This document shows positions 11,501 through 23,177 of a DNA stretch of 64,000 bases, in pieces. Below the pieces are notes generated by a model, which ran no database searches, was not told where the DNA came from, and saw only the letters and a list, made by a program, of their open reading frames with translations. Position 1 is the first letter of the stretch. The number at the start of each line of letters is the position of its first letter. This stretch comes from Sphagnum compactum (taxonomy: Eukaryota; Bryophyta; Sphagnopsida; Sphagnales). The translations under genes were made by a program, and so were the position numbers. The DNA lies in NCBI GenBank assembly GCA_965153455.1, contig OZ234494.1, forward strand, positions 16,120,001-16,184,000. Reading direction: 5' to 3'.

Positions 11501-14500
11501 GCTTCAACACACCTGTGGTTGCAAGTCTTACAACCATTTGCTCTGTAAATGATTAAAAAATAGACTTGAGCAGGTAGATGGGTAATAACCATGTTACAGG
11601 TTTGGGGAGTGATATCAAAGAGGAAGAAGGAAAAAAGAGAGCAGAAACAGATGACACACACCTGGATGCCTGAATGCATAGTTGCTATTGCAACATCAGC
11701 TGCATCTCGGATATTTTTGAAGTTGCACATAGCCACCTGAAGAGAACAAAAGCTGTGTGATTGGCCTGGTCATCTGAAATGTGGAGAAACTTTGATGATT
11801 TTGAGTATGATAACAAAACTGCTGGTCTTTCAATGGTGTCATTGTTTCTGTCGGTGAGAGAAGGGAATGAACTTACAGTTGAAGCTTCTGGAAGTCTCTG
11901 GAGGCGAAGTGTGACTTCTGTAATTATCCCAAGTGTACCCTCACTCCCAATAAGTAATCTTGTCAAGTCATACCTGCCTCCCCATTCCCCCATTAAAAAG
12001 TCACTCATGTTGCCTCATGCCTGAAAATCACTGCATGTTGTACATGCTGAAGTTGCTGAGGAGGAACTTCAGATTTGAAGAACCCACCCAGCAGCACTCT
12101 TGCGAGCTCGAGCTGCTGTCTTGATCACATCTCCATTAGCTAAAACTGCCTGTTACAACAAGTCCACCAACAACAATTTGGAGCTTGGAGACCATGTTCA
12201 ATCACTGTATTCACAACATACTGACACCCAGCTCTTCCAAAAGCAGAACATGGTTTATGTTCCTGCGGAAAGAAAACACAGCATGATAGCCCTCTGGAAA
12301 CAGCACAATAATCACAGACAAGCATGGTAGATGGGAAAGATGCAAGGATGTTATGGTCAGGAAGTGATCTAAAGCATTTACCTTCAGTGAAATTACATTG
12401 TCTCGCATTGTGCCATACCTGCAAGTTCAATAGAAACTTAGAGAGAACTAGCATCAAGAACATCAGAAAGAGAGACATCAAGGGAATTACCAATGAATCG
12501 TGGCTTGCGCATCTTGATGAAAAGCTTGACATGCAATTCACAAGATCCTGTTTTTACTTGAAAGAACTGAAGATGTGAGTCATCATTTAGTTGAGTAAGT
12601 ATTGTTTTAAGGAGACACACCGCACAGCCAAGGAACCAGAACACCGGGTAGCACACATGCCCCCGATGGTTGCACCAGGACCTGCATCCAACCACAATTG
12701 TGAAAGAATAATTGTGAAAACAACATTCTTGCAGGACAGGCAAAACTTGGTAGAAATACTACATATGAGTCTCGTGCAGGTTTTGAAACATCTGACGGTT
12801 CATGAATAACATGATCTTCAACATCTGTTTCTATTTGATTTTCCAAACCACTCATCAAGCATGACATAACGATATCAAGACATCCAAAGAAATCAGGACC
12901 TGGGTCGAGAGGGAAGAAAAGGCCATGAGATTTAAGGTATTTGTTCAGTTCAATCCAGCCAACACCTGGCTCAACCACCACATCCATGTCCTCCAAATGA
13001 AGCTCCTTTATTCCCTGCACCAATAAACAAGTTCCAGGGTTTAGGTACCTTTGATAGATGAGTAAACACATCAATTACCTTGGAAATCAATCAGGCCGAC
13101 ACTATGTATTTCATGGAATCTGTTCCCTTCTGCAATCCATCTGAAGGGTTGTTGTTCCTTGAGTGTTCATCTGTGACAAATGCTGCACATACTTTCATTT
13201 GATTCATATCGATGCTAACACCTCTGAATGGAGTCAATGTGTGGCCTTCAAGTGATGTTGCGCCAGCATACGGTGTCACAGGAACCTGGCCATATTCAAG
13301 TTATGCACACAGTTCTCAAGTTTGAAAACAAGTCAAGGGAGAAGGTGACCAGCAAACACTTGTGTGAATTGAAGAAGTTCCCTGTGCTCCAAGACTATTT
13401 CACCCACTACTTGCATTTTGTGCAATTCTTACTCACAGACAACTGTTTGGATGGATCTCTGATTTGGAACAACCCAATGCTGCAATTCATAACAATCTGA
13501 GTCCTGATTCACAGTTGAGGCAAAACTGCAGGTCAGGTACAATAATGTGTGAGAGAAACAGACCTTGTACCTCGCACATGCCTTTACAACTGCAACCACC
13601 TCTTCTTGAGATCTGAACCAGCCATCATCAATCAACAAAGTGCATTTAGAGTCATGAGAGCAGCAGCACACCCCAACAACACAATTGTTTCAGAAAAAAT
13701 AAAATGCAGAGCACAAAAAACAACAGCAGCAGATGATGTGAAAGAGGTGACAGTGATGATGACTTACTGGGGATACACAACAACATCTGGAACTGACTGC
13801 ATGATGTGATAAGTGTTCCATGGTTTTCCATGACTCTCTCGATCATCAAGATCTAACACCACTCGCTCTTCCTGCACAAATTAAAAGCTCGTTCTCTATT
13901 GCAAAATTCTCTATTGCAACAAAATTCAAAGCTTCAGCATTGAAATGCACAAACAAACAAACAAACAAACATGGAATACCCAGTGCTGTTTGTTTTATGA
14001 AAAAGAAGAGAGTGATGATGATGTCTTATGCGCTTGATTGATTGCAATCGGTATCATTGTGTTTTTCAGCTCAAGAAGAGCATTCAGCGTTGGAATGAGA
14101 CAGCATACATACATCACATGCAGCTTTCAGCTCCTCCACAAAAGCTTGCGCAAGAAGGTTTTCAACCACAATCGTCTCTACACTGCCATTCCCATCACCC
14201 AAAGCTTGTGCAGGATTGGCACCACTAACAATCGTCTCAACACTGCCATTCCCATCAGCAGCAGCTTGTGCAAGATTTTCAACAATTGTCTCAACACTGC
14301 CAGCCATCACATTCCCATCACCAGAATTCAAAACCCTTCTGGAGATTGCTTCCTTGAAGAAAGCCAACCACAGGAGGAATGCTGAAAGATCAATCTCTTC
14401 TCCTTCCTCAGATGTGTCTCTCACTGATGCACTCCGTATTGTGCATCATAATCCTACTTGGGAGCTGCTCCATCTCTGAATCCTTTTGAGGTTTCATGCT

Positions 14501-15003
14501 TTGTTGAAGGTGGTTGGGAAGCAGGTTCTATGGAGGTTCCTGGAGGAGGAGGTCTTGTACCTGGTTTCTTGAAGGCTCTCTGAAGAAGAAGGCGTTTGCT
14601 GAAGCTCAAGACCAAGCAGACCGAGCCCCAGAGTAGCACTTACTCCTGCTGCTACAACAAGCTTGTTGGCTACATCCCCTTCTTCTTCTTCTCCAGAGTC
14701 CAGCAGTCGCTTCTTCTTCTTCTGAGCAAGGAACTGAAGACCAGAGACCATCCGCCTGTACGGCGGATCATCAAGGTAGAAGAATGCAGAGGAAGAAGAA
14801 GTAGGCCTTGGCTGCTGCACTTGCTGCTGTGTGGATCTTGCTGCATGCGACGACGAGAACACCTCCTCCTCGGATCCGAAATACCTCCGTGAAGAAGAAG
14901 AAGAAGAAGAAGCAACACTAGAAATAGCAGCTCCAGGACGACACTTTGTGTTCTTCCGGGACCAAGAAAGGATGATTGCAGACAAATACCTTGCGTTTGC
15001 CAT
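8559..15003 (-). CDS. D-lactate dehydrogenase (cytochrome), mitochondrial, 18 exons
   Basis: The exons, 5' to 3', are 15003-14561, 14338-14113, 13871-13768, 13612-13564, 13285-13193, 13014-12900, 12681-12621, 12418-12382, 12149-12088, 11973-11877, 11736-11662, 11033-10925, 10576-10467, 10357-10295, 9803-9724, 9372-9242, 9004-8961 and 8678-8559. They total 2019 nt, or 672 residues. The enzyme oxidises D-lactate from the glyoxalase pathway to pyruvate and passes electrons to cytochrome c. The N-terminus is Arg/Ser-rich, like a mitochondrial presequence. The FAD-binding (PCMH) part spans about 250-429 with PYAGATSLEGHT, DPGPGATIGGMC and RLLIGSEGTLGIITE. The C-terminal part holds HAGDGNFH (about 581) and CTGEHGIGVGKMK. 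It ends LDPTNLMNPGKVVPEKYCY. The protein is roughly 100 residues longer than the Arabidopsis enzyme as I remember it, all in exons 1-2. The exon 1/2 junction rests on phase only; the others fit conserved sequence. It is divergent from the AE7 gene. Confidence 0.93.
14150..14325 (-). repeat. In-frame coding minisatellite in D-LDH exon 2
   Basis: Three imperfect copies of a 54-60-nt unit encode GSVETIV followed by a spacer containing AQA and DGN. Copy spacing is 18 then 20 residues, so every step is a multiple of three. The repeats lie between the transit peptide and the flavin domain, where the family has no conserved structure. Confidence 0.8.
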
Positions 15004-15458
15004 CTCCAACAATTGCTGCAACTCTCGAATTCTTCAATTCTGCGACAGAGCTAAAGATCCTTTCAAGGGACACAACGCCAAAGACACAAGACACAATAGA
15101 CGTCACAGGGATTGAGACTCTCATCTGCCGAGCTTCTCAAGCTTCGTTGTTGTCAGATGGAGTCGCTCATTTGCCACGTTCCTTTCGTGACGAGGCAGGG
15201 ATTGTTGACAGCGTGCAGCAATCCTCTCTCTCTTTTGATCTTTTGTATGCGACTGCCATAGGTTCTTGTGAGAGCGGACAGACACACACGGAGTGTTTGC
15301 TCTTGCTGTCCGAAAGAAAGGCAAGCGTTCTGTCTGCAAATCCTTCGTCTTGTGAAATCGGTTGTCTTGTTGTTTCTGCCTCAAGAGAAGAAGAAGATCG
15401 GCGTGCACTGACTGACGAAGAAGAAGAAGAAGCCGTGAAGAAGAAGAGGAAGAGGAAG
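15004..15458. promoter_or_regulatory. Shared head-to-head promoter of D-LDH and AE7 genes
   Basis: Only 455 bp separates the two start codons, which point away from each other. Both transcripts must start inside this interval. The AE7 side has GAA/GAG-rich DNA just before its ATG (15388-15458). I see no clear TATA box on either side. Confidence 0.6.
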
Positions 15459-17868
15459 ATGGTGTCAGGATTGATCAACGCGAATCCTGTTGTGCACGAG
15501 CGCAAGGAGCGCTCTTCTCGGCCTGTCGCAACCAATTCTGAAGACTCCTCCGACATCGACCACTTCGACTCTCTAGAAATTTTCGATATCCTCCTTTGTG
15601 CTAACTTCCTTCTTCATCTTCCTTTTTCCGATCGCTTTCTTCTTGCGCTCTCTGTTTCTTCTTTTATTTCTTCTTCTTCTTCTTCTTCTTGCTCTGTTTT
15701 CTGATTCGTGTCTTCTTCGTAGCTGTTTTTGCGGCTTGGTTTTCTTCTACTATTTTCTCTCTCCTCTTGGCGAGAATCTCTGTGTCTTCTCCGTAGTAAT
15801 GCTCTTTTGCAGCACTTATGGAGGATTTTGGTTCCAGTCCTCCAGACTTTGTGTCTGGAGGCTTGAAAGGGAGCAACAAAGTGCGTGAACAAAATCCTTG
15901 ACTCGAAGATCCCTTCCATACATCATGTGCGGGATATAACCGATCCAGAGCATCCATACTCGCTGGAGCAGCTCAACGTGGTTACGGAGGATTCTATCTT
16001 TGTAGACGACAGCAAGAGCTATGTCAAGTAAGTTCTTTCTCTACATCACCTTCTTCCTACTAGTCTTCTTCTTTTCCGAGGGAGGTCAGTTGTCAGTTCC
16101 ATCCCTCTTTAGGGCTGCGCTGAAGATTGATGTCAGGGTTCTTCTTCCTCACACACAAAAACAAGTGAACCTTGACATCCATCTTCTCTGCACAATTCTC
16201 AATCCCGAAACCTTGAATAACTACATTCTCCACGTGCAAACTTGGAGATTGCATCCTGTTTTCAAGAATTTACATCTGGACAAACCCTACCAGATGTGCA
16301 ATCTCCAAGTTAGCATGTGTGTGTGCACATTATCTGGCAGTTTTTTTGGAAACTGATCAGAGAATGGTGGCAGCAGCATTCTGTGTAGCAAAGACAATGA
16401 AAAGCATCACAGAAAAGCTCAGACCAACCCTACCAGATTTGCAATCTCCAGTACATGCACATCATCTCAGAGTTTTGTTGGAAACTGATCAGAGAACAAT
16501 AGCGGCAGCAGCATTCTGTGTAGCAAAGAAAAGCATCACAGAAAAAGCTCAGTTCCTTGATTCTTGTTATTCAGGGTTTTTCATGTGTAGCTTTTTCCAA
16601 AGTTGGTGAAAATCTTCCAAGGAAACCCTGATTATATGCACAGGTTGATTGATTGCTTCATTGCTGTCATCATTGTGGAAAGAATTTATAGCAAGAAGAG
16701 CAAATTTTTTGCAGGTTTTGAAGGATAAAAAAAAACCTAAAGTAGCAGCATGCAGATCATAGCACTAACTCTGCATCGAGTCTTCGAGTACACATGACAC
16801 ACATGACAGTAGAGAACTTCCAATCTGCTTGCATGATGAGGGTAGTAGTGTCTCTCTGTACAATCTGTTGTAGCAGTGTTGATTCTCATACATGGCAGCA
16901 ACATGCCATGCTCTCCTTTTCATTGCTCATAAACTCTATGGGTTTTTGGTGAGCTTTTGGCAGGGTGACATTCACTCCGACAGTTCAGCATTGTAGCATG
17001 GCGACAGTGATTGGATTATCGCTACGGTTGAAGCTTTTGCGCTGTCTTCCTCCACGGTTCAAGGTTCTCTCATCCTTCATCCGACTGTTGTCTCCCTCTT
17101 TCTTCAAAGAATAGTATGTCTCAACTGTATGAATAATCACAACTACGAGAGAGCAAAACAATGATAGATCATCTGTGTTTTTGACAAGAGAATTTGTGTT
17201 ATATAAATTGGATTTCTGGGTTTCCACATTTTGAGTATCGGAACATGAGGTTTCCCACATGTACTTGTGAATAGGGTTGTCTGTTTCTAATCCACGGAAG
17301 GGGTGAACAAGGATATGCAGGTGGACATTCAACTGGCACCAGGTTCACATTCCACCGAGGCTGCAGGTGCTTTCCTTCTCAATGCTTTGCACTGCAATAA
17401 AGCTGTCACAAATTGTTCATTTCATGAAAATCTAGTTCTGAGATTGTAAATTCATTCTTCATTTCACAAAATCTCTGGACAGTTGCCTTTGTTACTGCAG
17501 TCATCTGCTACAGTGTTGCAACTTAGAAGTTACAGAAGAAAAGCAGAGTTTTTAGTCAGATTCAAATATGCATATCTAATGTTGACTTTTTTCTTAAGCA
17601 AACACCCATACAAGCATACCGAAGTTGTTTTGTACAAGATGCTTAACAGCAGATGCTCACATAAGAGACTCTCTAGTAGGGTTACTACTACATGTCAAAA
17701 CATAGGCAGTCTATTGAGCTAAAGGAGGGGAGAACACTGAGGAGTTTATTGTGGGGAGCTGCTGCAGTGAACAAGCAACTGAATGATAAGGAGCGAGTTG
17801 CTGCTGCTTTTGAGAATCCACACTTGGTAGAACTGGTTGAGAAATGCTTGGTTTCAACTGAAGAGTGA
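15459..17868 (+). CDS. AE7: MIP18/AE7-family Fe-S cluster assembly protein (CIA targeting complex)
   Basis: Five exons, 15459-15585, 15922-16027, 16964-17063, 17321-17366 and 17768-17868, give 480 nt and 159 residues. The start reads [20 protein letters not shown], the usual start of plant AE7. Family blocks follow in order: [20 protein letters not shown] (41-60), [30 protein letters not shown] (79-98), [16 protein letters not shown], and [17 protein letters not shown] near the C-terminus. AE7/CIA2 acts in the cytosol and nucleus with CIA1 and MET18. It hands Fe-S clusters to apoproteins such as DNA polymerases, helicases and glycosylases. The length equals that of typical AE7. Introns 2-4 are ordinary GT-AG. 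Intron 1 only works as an AT-AC intron, which restores FDHVRD exactly. The symbol is by family similarity. Confidence 0.95.
15586..15921 (+). other. Probable U12-type AT-AC intron (AE7 intron 1)
   Basis: The intron starts ATATCCTCC (U12 consensus ATATCCTTT) and ends CCATAC. A branch-site match TCCTTGAC lies at 15895-15902, about 20 nt before the 3' end. Joining TTC-G to AT-CAT-GTG-CGG yields FDHVRD, the family sequence. I found no GT-AG pair in the correct phase that does so. Confidence 0.85.
16287..16570 (+). repeat. Tandem duplication in AE7 intron 2
   Basis: Two ~140-bp copies, from about 16287 and 16430, share 'gcaatctcca', 'ggaaactgatcagagaa' and 'gcagcattctgtgtagcaaag'. They are intronic and non-coding. 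Confidence 0.7.
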
Positions 17869-18990
17869 TGTTTTTGTGACCTTTCTTGTCTTCTTTCCTG
17901 TCCTCCTTTTGCATTTTGTCTCGATATCTTCAGATTTAGTCTTGTGTCCAGTATGGGATTCTAGTCCCCTGTTTTGCCCATACACAGTAAAAACACACAG
18001 AGCAAGAAAAGGCTTTCTTGAGGCAGAGTCCAGTGTCTCTCATATAAGTAGAGTTCCTGCCCTTTTTTGTCACACCCAAGCTTAGATGATAGCTCCCACC
18101 CCCTTCATTTGTTTCCACACCTTGACTCTCCAAGCAAAGTACATCAACTCTTGTTCACTGGAATCTTGTGGAACAACTCAGGCACAGTTACACAGAAGTC
18201 ACTTGTGGCGATTCTCATAGTTTGAATTCTTGTACTTACAGTCTATGGGTGTACAAGGAACCCGCAAGACTGCAATCGGTTGGACGTTGCCTTCCATGAT
18301 GCAAGTCTTCCAAGTTCTTGCAAAGTTGAGGTTTCTATCCTTCTGTGTTGTGGCTAAATGCCATTGTTCGAATTACACCTGATACTTAATCAGTGCTCTC
18401 ACATAAAGAGTACTTTAATTGCATGTAATTCCTGAGAGCAAAACAACCACAGCCTTCCCTACTCTCTAAACCTTGAAGGAATTTCAAATATTTGATCTTG
18501 GTCATTTCAAACTTGGAAAGGAGTTGGTCTTTGAATCAATGAATTTTCTTGATGTGAATTAAGAGGTCATCCATATAGGGTATTGTGAGCAATTTTTTTG
18601 TCTTTGAATAGGGTAATACATGTTATGATTAACATCATTTCTAGTCAAACTTTAGCCTTGTAAAAATCGGTCATTTTTTTACTAAGCTTTTGCACTAATA
18701 AAAAAACGGCCATTTTGTGAATTCAATTTGTGACTAGAAACTAGTCACAAATCATTCTAGCAACTAAATCTTGCATTAGTTGCATGAGGTTAGTTGCAAC
18801 CAACATTAGTCCCAATTGGTGATTAAGCATAGCACAATGGACCGGATGAAATAATTGTCAATTATATATATTTTCCATCCATTAACCAATTGTATAATTC
18901 TTTGCAACTAGTTATCACAATTTACGATTACATTAATAATTAGTTACATGTTGGCACATGGTGGGGTATACATGATTTGAAATTATTCCA
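17869..18990. other. AE7 3' flank
   Basis: 3' UTR and flanking DNA grading into AT-rich sequence from about 18500. No gene is recognised. Confidence 0.4.
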
Positions 18991-18999
18991 ATTAAAAAG

Positions 19000-19315
19000 T
19001 TCATTTTATCTATTTCATCCAAATTGTATGATTTTATTTTGATACACATGGTCAAATCAAATTTTTCCATGTGACATAGTTTTATGAATTTTGAGAAAAT
19101 ATAATTTAAAATTAAAAAATTAATCACAACCATCCACTTTGGATAGTTCAAATTGATACACATGGCGAAATCAAAAGTTGTCACGTAGCAAAATTTGTGA
19201 ATTTTCAAGAAAAATAAATTAAATTTGCATCGTCCATTATGGATGGTTTTATATTGTGACACATGGCACAATAAAAATTTGCCTACGTGACATACGAATT
19301 GAATTCTAGCCAAAA
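19000..19315. repeat. Tandem repeat, ~100-114-bp unit
   Basis: The core 'acacatgg' recurs at 19044, 19158 and 19259. Each copy is followed by a 'caaatcaaa...cay gt(g/a)rca' block. The 136-codon minus-strand frame over this stretch is a product of the repeat and is not called a gene. Confidence 0.65.
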
Positions 19316-19734
19316 TATATGGAAAATAAAATATCTTGGACAATAATAGTTGGTAGATTAATTCTAATTTATTTTAGGTTTAACCTTTAGGGTCAAGCCT
19401 TTTTAATTTGATTCATCTCAAATGACATTTGTTTTTAAATGTTTTTTCATAAATGTTCATGTGCACCTAATTACATAGTCCACAAACTTGAAATGGAGGA
19501 CGAAAGATATGGGATAATTTATAATTTAGTCATAAATCTTCAACTAAATTGCAATTTGTCCCATATTTTTTATTTTTCCTTCTAATGTTATAAATTATAT
19601 AAATAAGTGTGCAGTCAAAACATCATAATCTCAAATGTTATTTAGGATGAACCAATCAAAGAGCTGAATGTTAAAAGGTAATTGAACTTAGAATGATATA
19701 AAATCCTCCTCAAAATATTTTACCTATCTAACTT

Positions 19735-19985
19735 AAGCCTACCTACCTACCTATTTAATTACATATGTATCCATCTACTTATTTAGCCTACCCACCCACC
19801 TACCTAACTTAATGTGCATACCTAACCTATTGATTTAATTATGGATCTACCTTTTTACCTACTTACTTATTTACATTCCTATTTGTTTACATTGATAGGT
19901 ATGTAGGTAGGTAGGTAGGTAGGTAGTTATCGACCTATCTATGTACATACCTAATTCCATACCTATTTACTTACCTACTAGATGA
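19735..19985. repeat. TACC/GGTA tetranucleotide cluster in both orientations
   Basis: CCTACC-type units dominate 19737-19860. The complementary GGTAGG run 'aggtaggtaggtaggtaggt' type follows at about 19897-19927, then TACCTA units again. The opposite orientations could pair as a long hairpin. Confidence 0.75.
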
Positions 19986-21760
19986 ATGCATGATGTAATG
20001 GCTCAAAAATGACAAAATTTACATTCCACATAAGTCCATACAAAGTCCAAAAAAAGGTTTTCAAATGGATATGGTTGTTACTTTTTTATATGTCATTATT
20101 GTGATATTTAACTTATAAATGTTTGTGCACCTATGAACATTTGCAACCCTAGGTCAAAAGCTAAAACTTACATCAAAAGACAATGATATCACTTTTCAAT
20201 TTCAAAGCCCTAAAACGAAAACCCACAAAATCCATATTAACAATGCCTGAAGTAAAGTTTTCAAAAACATATCTTTTTGGGAAAAATAATTGAAAAACAA
20301 ACAATTTTTTTAACTCATATGGATTAATGAAAATATTGTTCAATTTTGACCATTCAAAAATCCCAAACTATGATTTGGCTAAGGTTAACAAGGAAATGAA
20401 TCTTATATGAATTTATCATTTCATATTATAACACATACTAGGTCAACAACAAAAAATTTAAATACAAATCAATAAAAATTTATCCATTTTCTAATGTTGC
20501 AGCTAGATGACCACATTATATTTTCAAACTTCAAAAGTTCATTATTATTCGTGGAAAATTTATTTATTAAAAAATAATTTGACATGAATGTTCATGATCA
20601 AGTTGTTAGTCTAAATTCAAATCCCAAAAAGTATATCCAAAGACATATTAATCACCATACATATTTGGGCAAAAGGTACCCATAAAAAAAACACCATTTT
20701 GTTACAAAAATGAGTCAATTGATCATTCATCAATGACTATGGAGCTAAACTCACAAAAGTGGTTCTAAGCAACTAAAAGTGTTCCTGCTTTAATGCCATC
20801 TAAACTTTATTGAAACACTTGATTCTAAGCAAGTAAGAATGTGATTATAAACAACTAGGAACATTCCTATTGTAATACATATACCCAATGGTACCAATAG
20901 GATATAAATTTTTCAAATGTATATATTTTGGGTATGCATTTCATTAAGGTATACTAATTTTAAGAAAATAGGTTAGGGTAAAGGATATATATTTTACCCA
21001 TTTGGTGAATATATATGAGTAAAAGATATATCTGCACAACATGGGTAAAAACTAGTGTTGTGCATGTAAGTGTCAATAGCCATATATATGGCATGTAAAT
21101 CTTGTATAACTATAAATCATTTACATTTACACGTTCGAACTTTTTACATTTACATTTATATTGTTGTTGTGTGTACACACACACACACATTTGCATGGCC
21201 TCATGTAAATGTTTTGGGGTGTGTAAATGTATATACTAGACTTCTACATGAAGTCACCTTGTTTTTGGGCCCCCTTTCACCCCCAAACCCCTATTTTAGG
21301 GGTATATGTAAAATAATTTATTATTATTATATTTGGGTATGAAATGCTGAAACTCAACATTTAATGTATAAGGTTTGAGAGTAATTATAATAGATGTACA
21401 TGTAGGAGTAGTGAAAATATATGTAACAATAGTGGAACACAAAGGAAAAAAAGAAAAGATAAGGTGAAACTCGTTTTACCACAAATGTTGATGATTTTTA
21501 AGTTTCACCTCCCCCATTGAGTGTTAATGTATTTTTTCCTAAGTAAAAAAATTTCTCATCTTGTTTATGACCAAATTCAAGGTTTTAGTGCTATGTTTTT
21601 CTTACTTTACATATAATTCTACTATGTAGCTTTAATGACCACACCTTCTTGCAAATTCATATTAATTAGTTGTGGGTGGATGTTTTGATGATTTGCTTTT
21701 GCACGTGTCATTGATTGGCCTATCGCCAAAAGCATTATGAAAATTCCCCTCCCCAAATTA
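19986..21760. other. AT-rich intergenic DNA
   Basis: I see no gene. It includes a short (CA)n run at about 21175-21188 and scattered 'tttacatttaca' words that become an array further right. Confidence 0.4.
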
Positions 21761-21769
21761 AGAAAAATA

Positions 21770-22045
21770 AATTTACATTTTTTTACACTTATATTGTTTT
21801 ACATAGTCATATAATATCATATAAATGTATTTGTTTTACATTTACACTATTTTACACAATCACATAAAATCATATAAATATATTTATTTTACACTTACAT
21901 TGTTTTACATGATATAAAATACATTTACATGATTTTACATTTACGTGTTTTGTGTTTAACATTTACATGTACATGAACATAAATGGATATTAGAGATTTA
22001 CACTTACACGAAGTGTAAGTCCCAAACCATTTACATGCAAAACGT
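21770..22045. repeat. TTTACA-rich degenerate tandem array, ~66-bp unit
   Basis: Units of the form 'ttgttttacat...tcatataaatgtattt' repeat about every 66 bases, with 'tttacatttaca' words throughout. The array is non-coding. Confidence 0.6.
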
Positions 22046-22125
22046 TGGTAAAAACCTTAATCTTTTATGGGTTGCTTTTAAACTTCATTATTAGTGTCCC
22101 ATCCTTAAACTAAATCAAGATCTTT

Positions 22126-22361
22126 GAGTCCAAATTTAACATTTCCCAAGATTAATTACAACCTATAAGAAGAAAAACTTAATAAATAAAAATCAAAGAT
22201 AGAACCTATTCATCAAAAGTACAAGGCACCAGAGAACACACATGAGTCCAAATTTAACATTTCCCAAGGTTAATTACAACCTGTAAGAAGAAAAACTCGA
22301 TAAATAAAAATCAAGGATGGGAACCGATCCATCAAAAGTACAAGGCAAAAGAGAACACAAG
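22126..22361. repeat. Tandem duplication, 118-bp unit
   Basis: Two near-identical copies begin at 22126 and 22244 with 'gagtccaaatttaacatttc' and end 'gagaacacaca/gagaacacaag'. They differ at about ten positions, so the duplication is fairly recent. Confidence 0.85.
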
Positions 22362-22850
22362 TAGACACAACCCCAAGTAATAACTAAAGCAAACAATCTA
22401 CTAAAAACAGATAGCATAGCATTGACGAGTACTTTCTTCAATGTAGTTTAGGTTTGGCCACTTCTGACAAGGCATTGTGAGTACCCCAGATTCTGTGTGT
22501 AGGCATGATCGGCTGATGTGGCTAAGTAATGCAGTTGCTCGGTGGCCTTGACTTGGGGGAAGAAGAACAAAATGCCAAGCAACAATTCCCTGCAATTGTC
22601 AGCTTGTGTGTGTGTGACTCATGAGCTCACCTCCATCCCACAATGCTTTGCAAAATCATGCAAGTAAAGTACCTAGTATACACAAGTACCAAAAACAAAC
22701 ATTATCTGGAGGAAGAAGCATGATGTATAGAAATCTGGGTGATTTTTTTTTGATGAAATTGTTTTTTGAATTCTGGCTATTCTCAAGCTCAAAAAAAAAA
22801 TCAGTTCAATTTATCGTTTTTATAAATCTCACTTTTTCAAAATTTTCAAA

Positions 22851-23177
22851 ACAAGGGGTGTGTGTGAGTGACACTGTGGCCTTGCCATTTACATTAAAAA
22901 GTATCTTAAAGGCAAAAGAAGAATTATGGAAACTCAAATATTTTACCATGCAAAAATATACTCTTCAAAAATCCTCTAAAAGAAACCAAAATCCTTCAAG
23001 ATATTATAACTCTATAACTGATCTCAAGTTTCAACACAAGCCAAGATATCATCTTTCAAAAATCCTCATTTCAAAATAGACCTATTATTATTACCTAGGG
23101 GCCAAAATCCATTAAGCTACTATACTCTATAATGAATCTAAACACAATATCCTTGCCTTGGGTAGGCAAGGCCAAAA
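22851..23177 (+). mobile_element. Dispersed ~320-bp element, copy 1
   Basis: This is the reference copy of a family with seven copies in the window. It opens with 'acaaggggtgtgt' and 'cactgtggccttgcc', runs through an AT-rich body ('ctcaagtttcaacacaagcc', 'taggggccaaaatc', 'ctataatgaatctaaacaca') and ends in a stem-loop (CCTTGCC...GGCAAGG) followed by CCAAAAA. Left GTGGCCTTGCC and right GGCAAGGCCA form short inverted ends. No protein is encoded. It looks like a non-autonomous element of unassigned class. Confidence 0.75.

Noticed and set aside
14976-15704. 242-codon plus-strand frame across the D-LDH/AE7 promoter
   Set aside because: It runs antisense over D-LDH exon 1, through the shared promoter, and past the AE7 splice site. 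Its AE7-like portion is explained by AE7 exon 1.
15586-15921. Ordinary GT-AG model for AE7 intron 1 (donor near 15597)
   Set aside because: Available GT and AG sites give the wrong phase or lose the conserved FDHVRD stretch.
18933-19343. 136-codon minus-strand frame
   Set aside because: It coincides with a tandem repeat in AT-rich DNA and has no recognisable domain.
22621-23079. 152-codon frame, and the similar frame at 24811-25065
   Set aside because: Both lie on copies of the dispersed element, and other copies break the frame with stops and indels.
22851-23177. tRNA-derived SINE
   Set aside because: The A-rich tail suggested it, but I found no A-box/B-box promoter pair or tRNA-like head.
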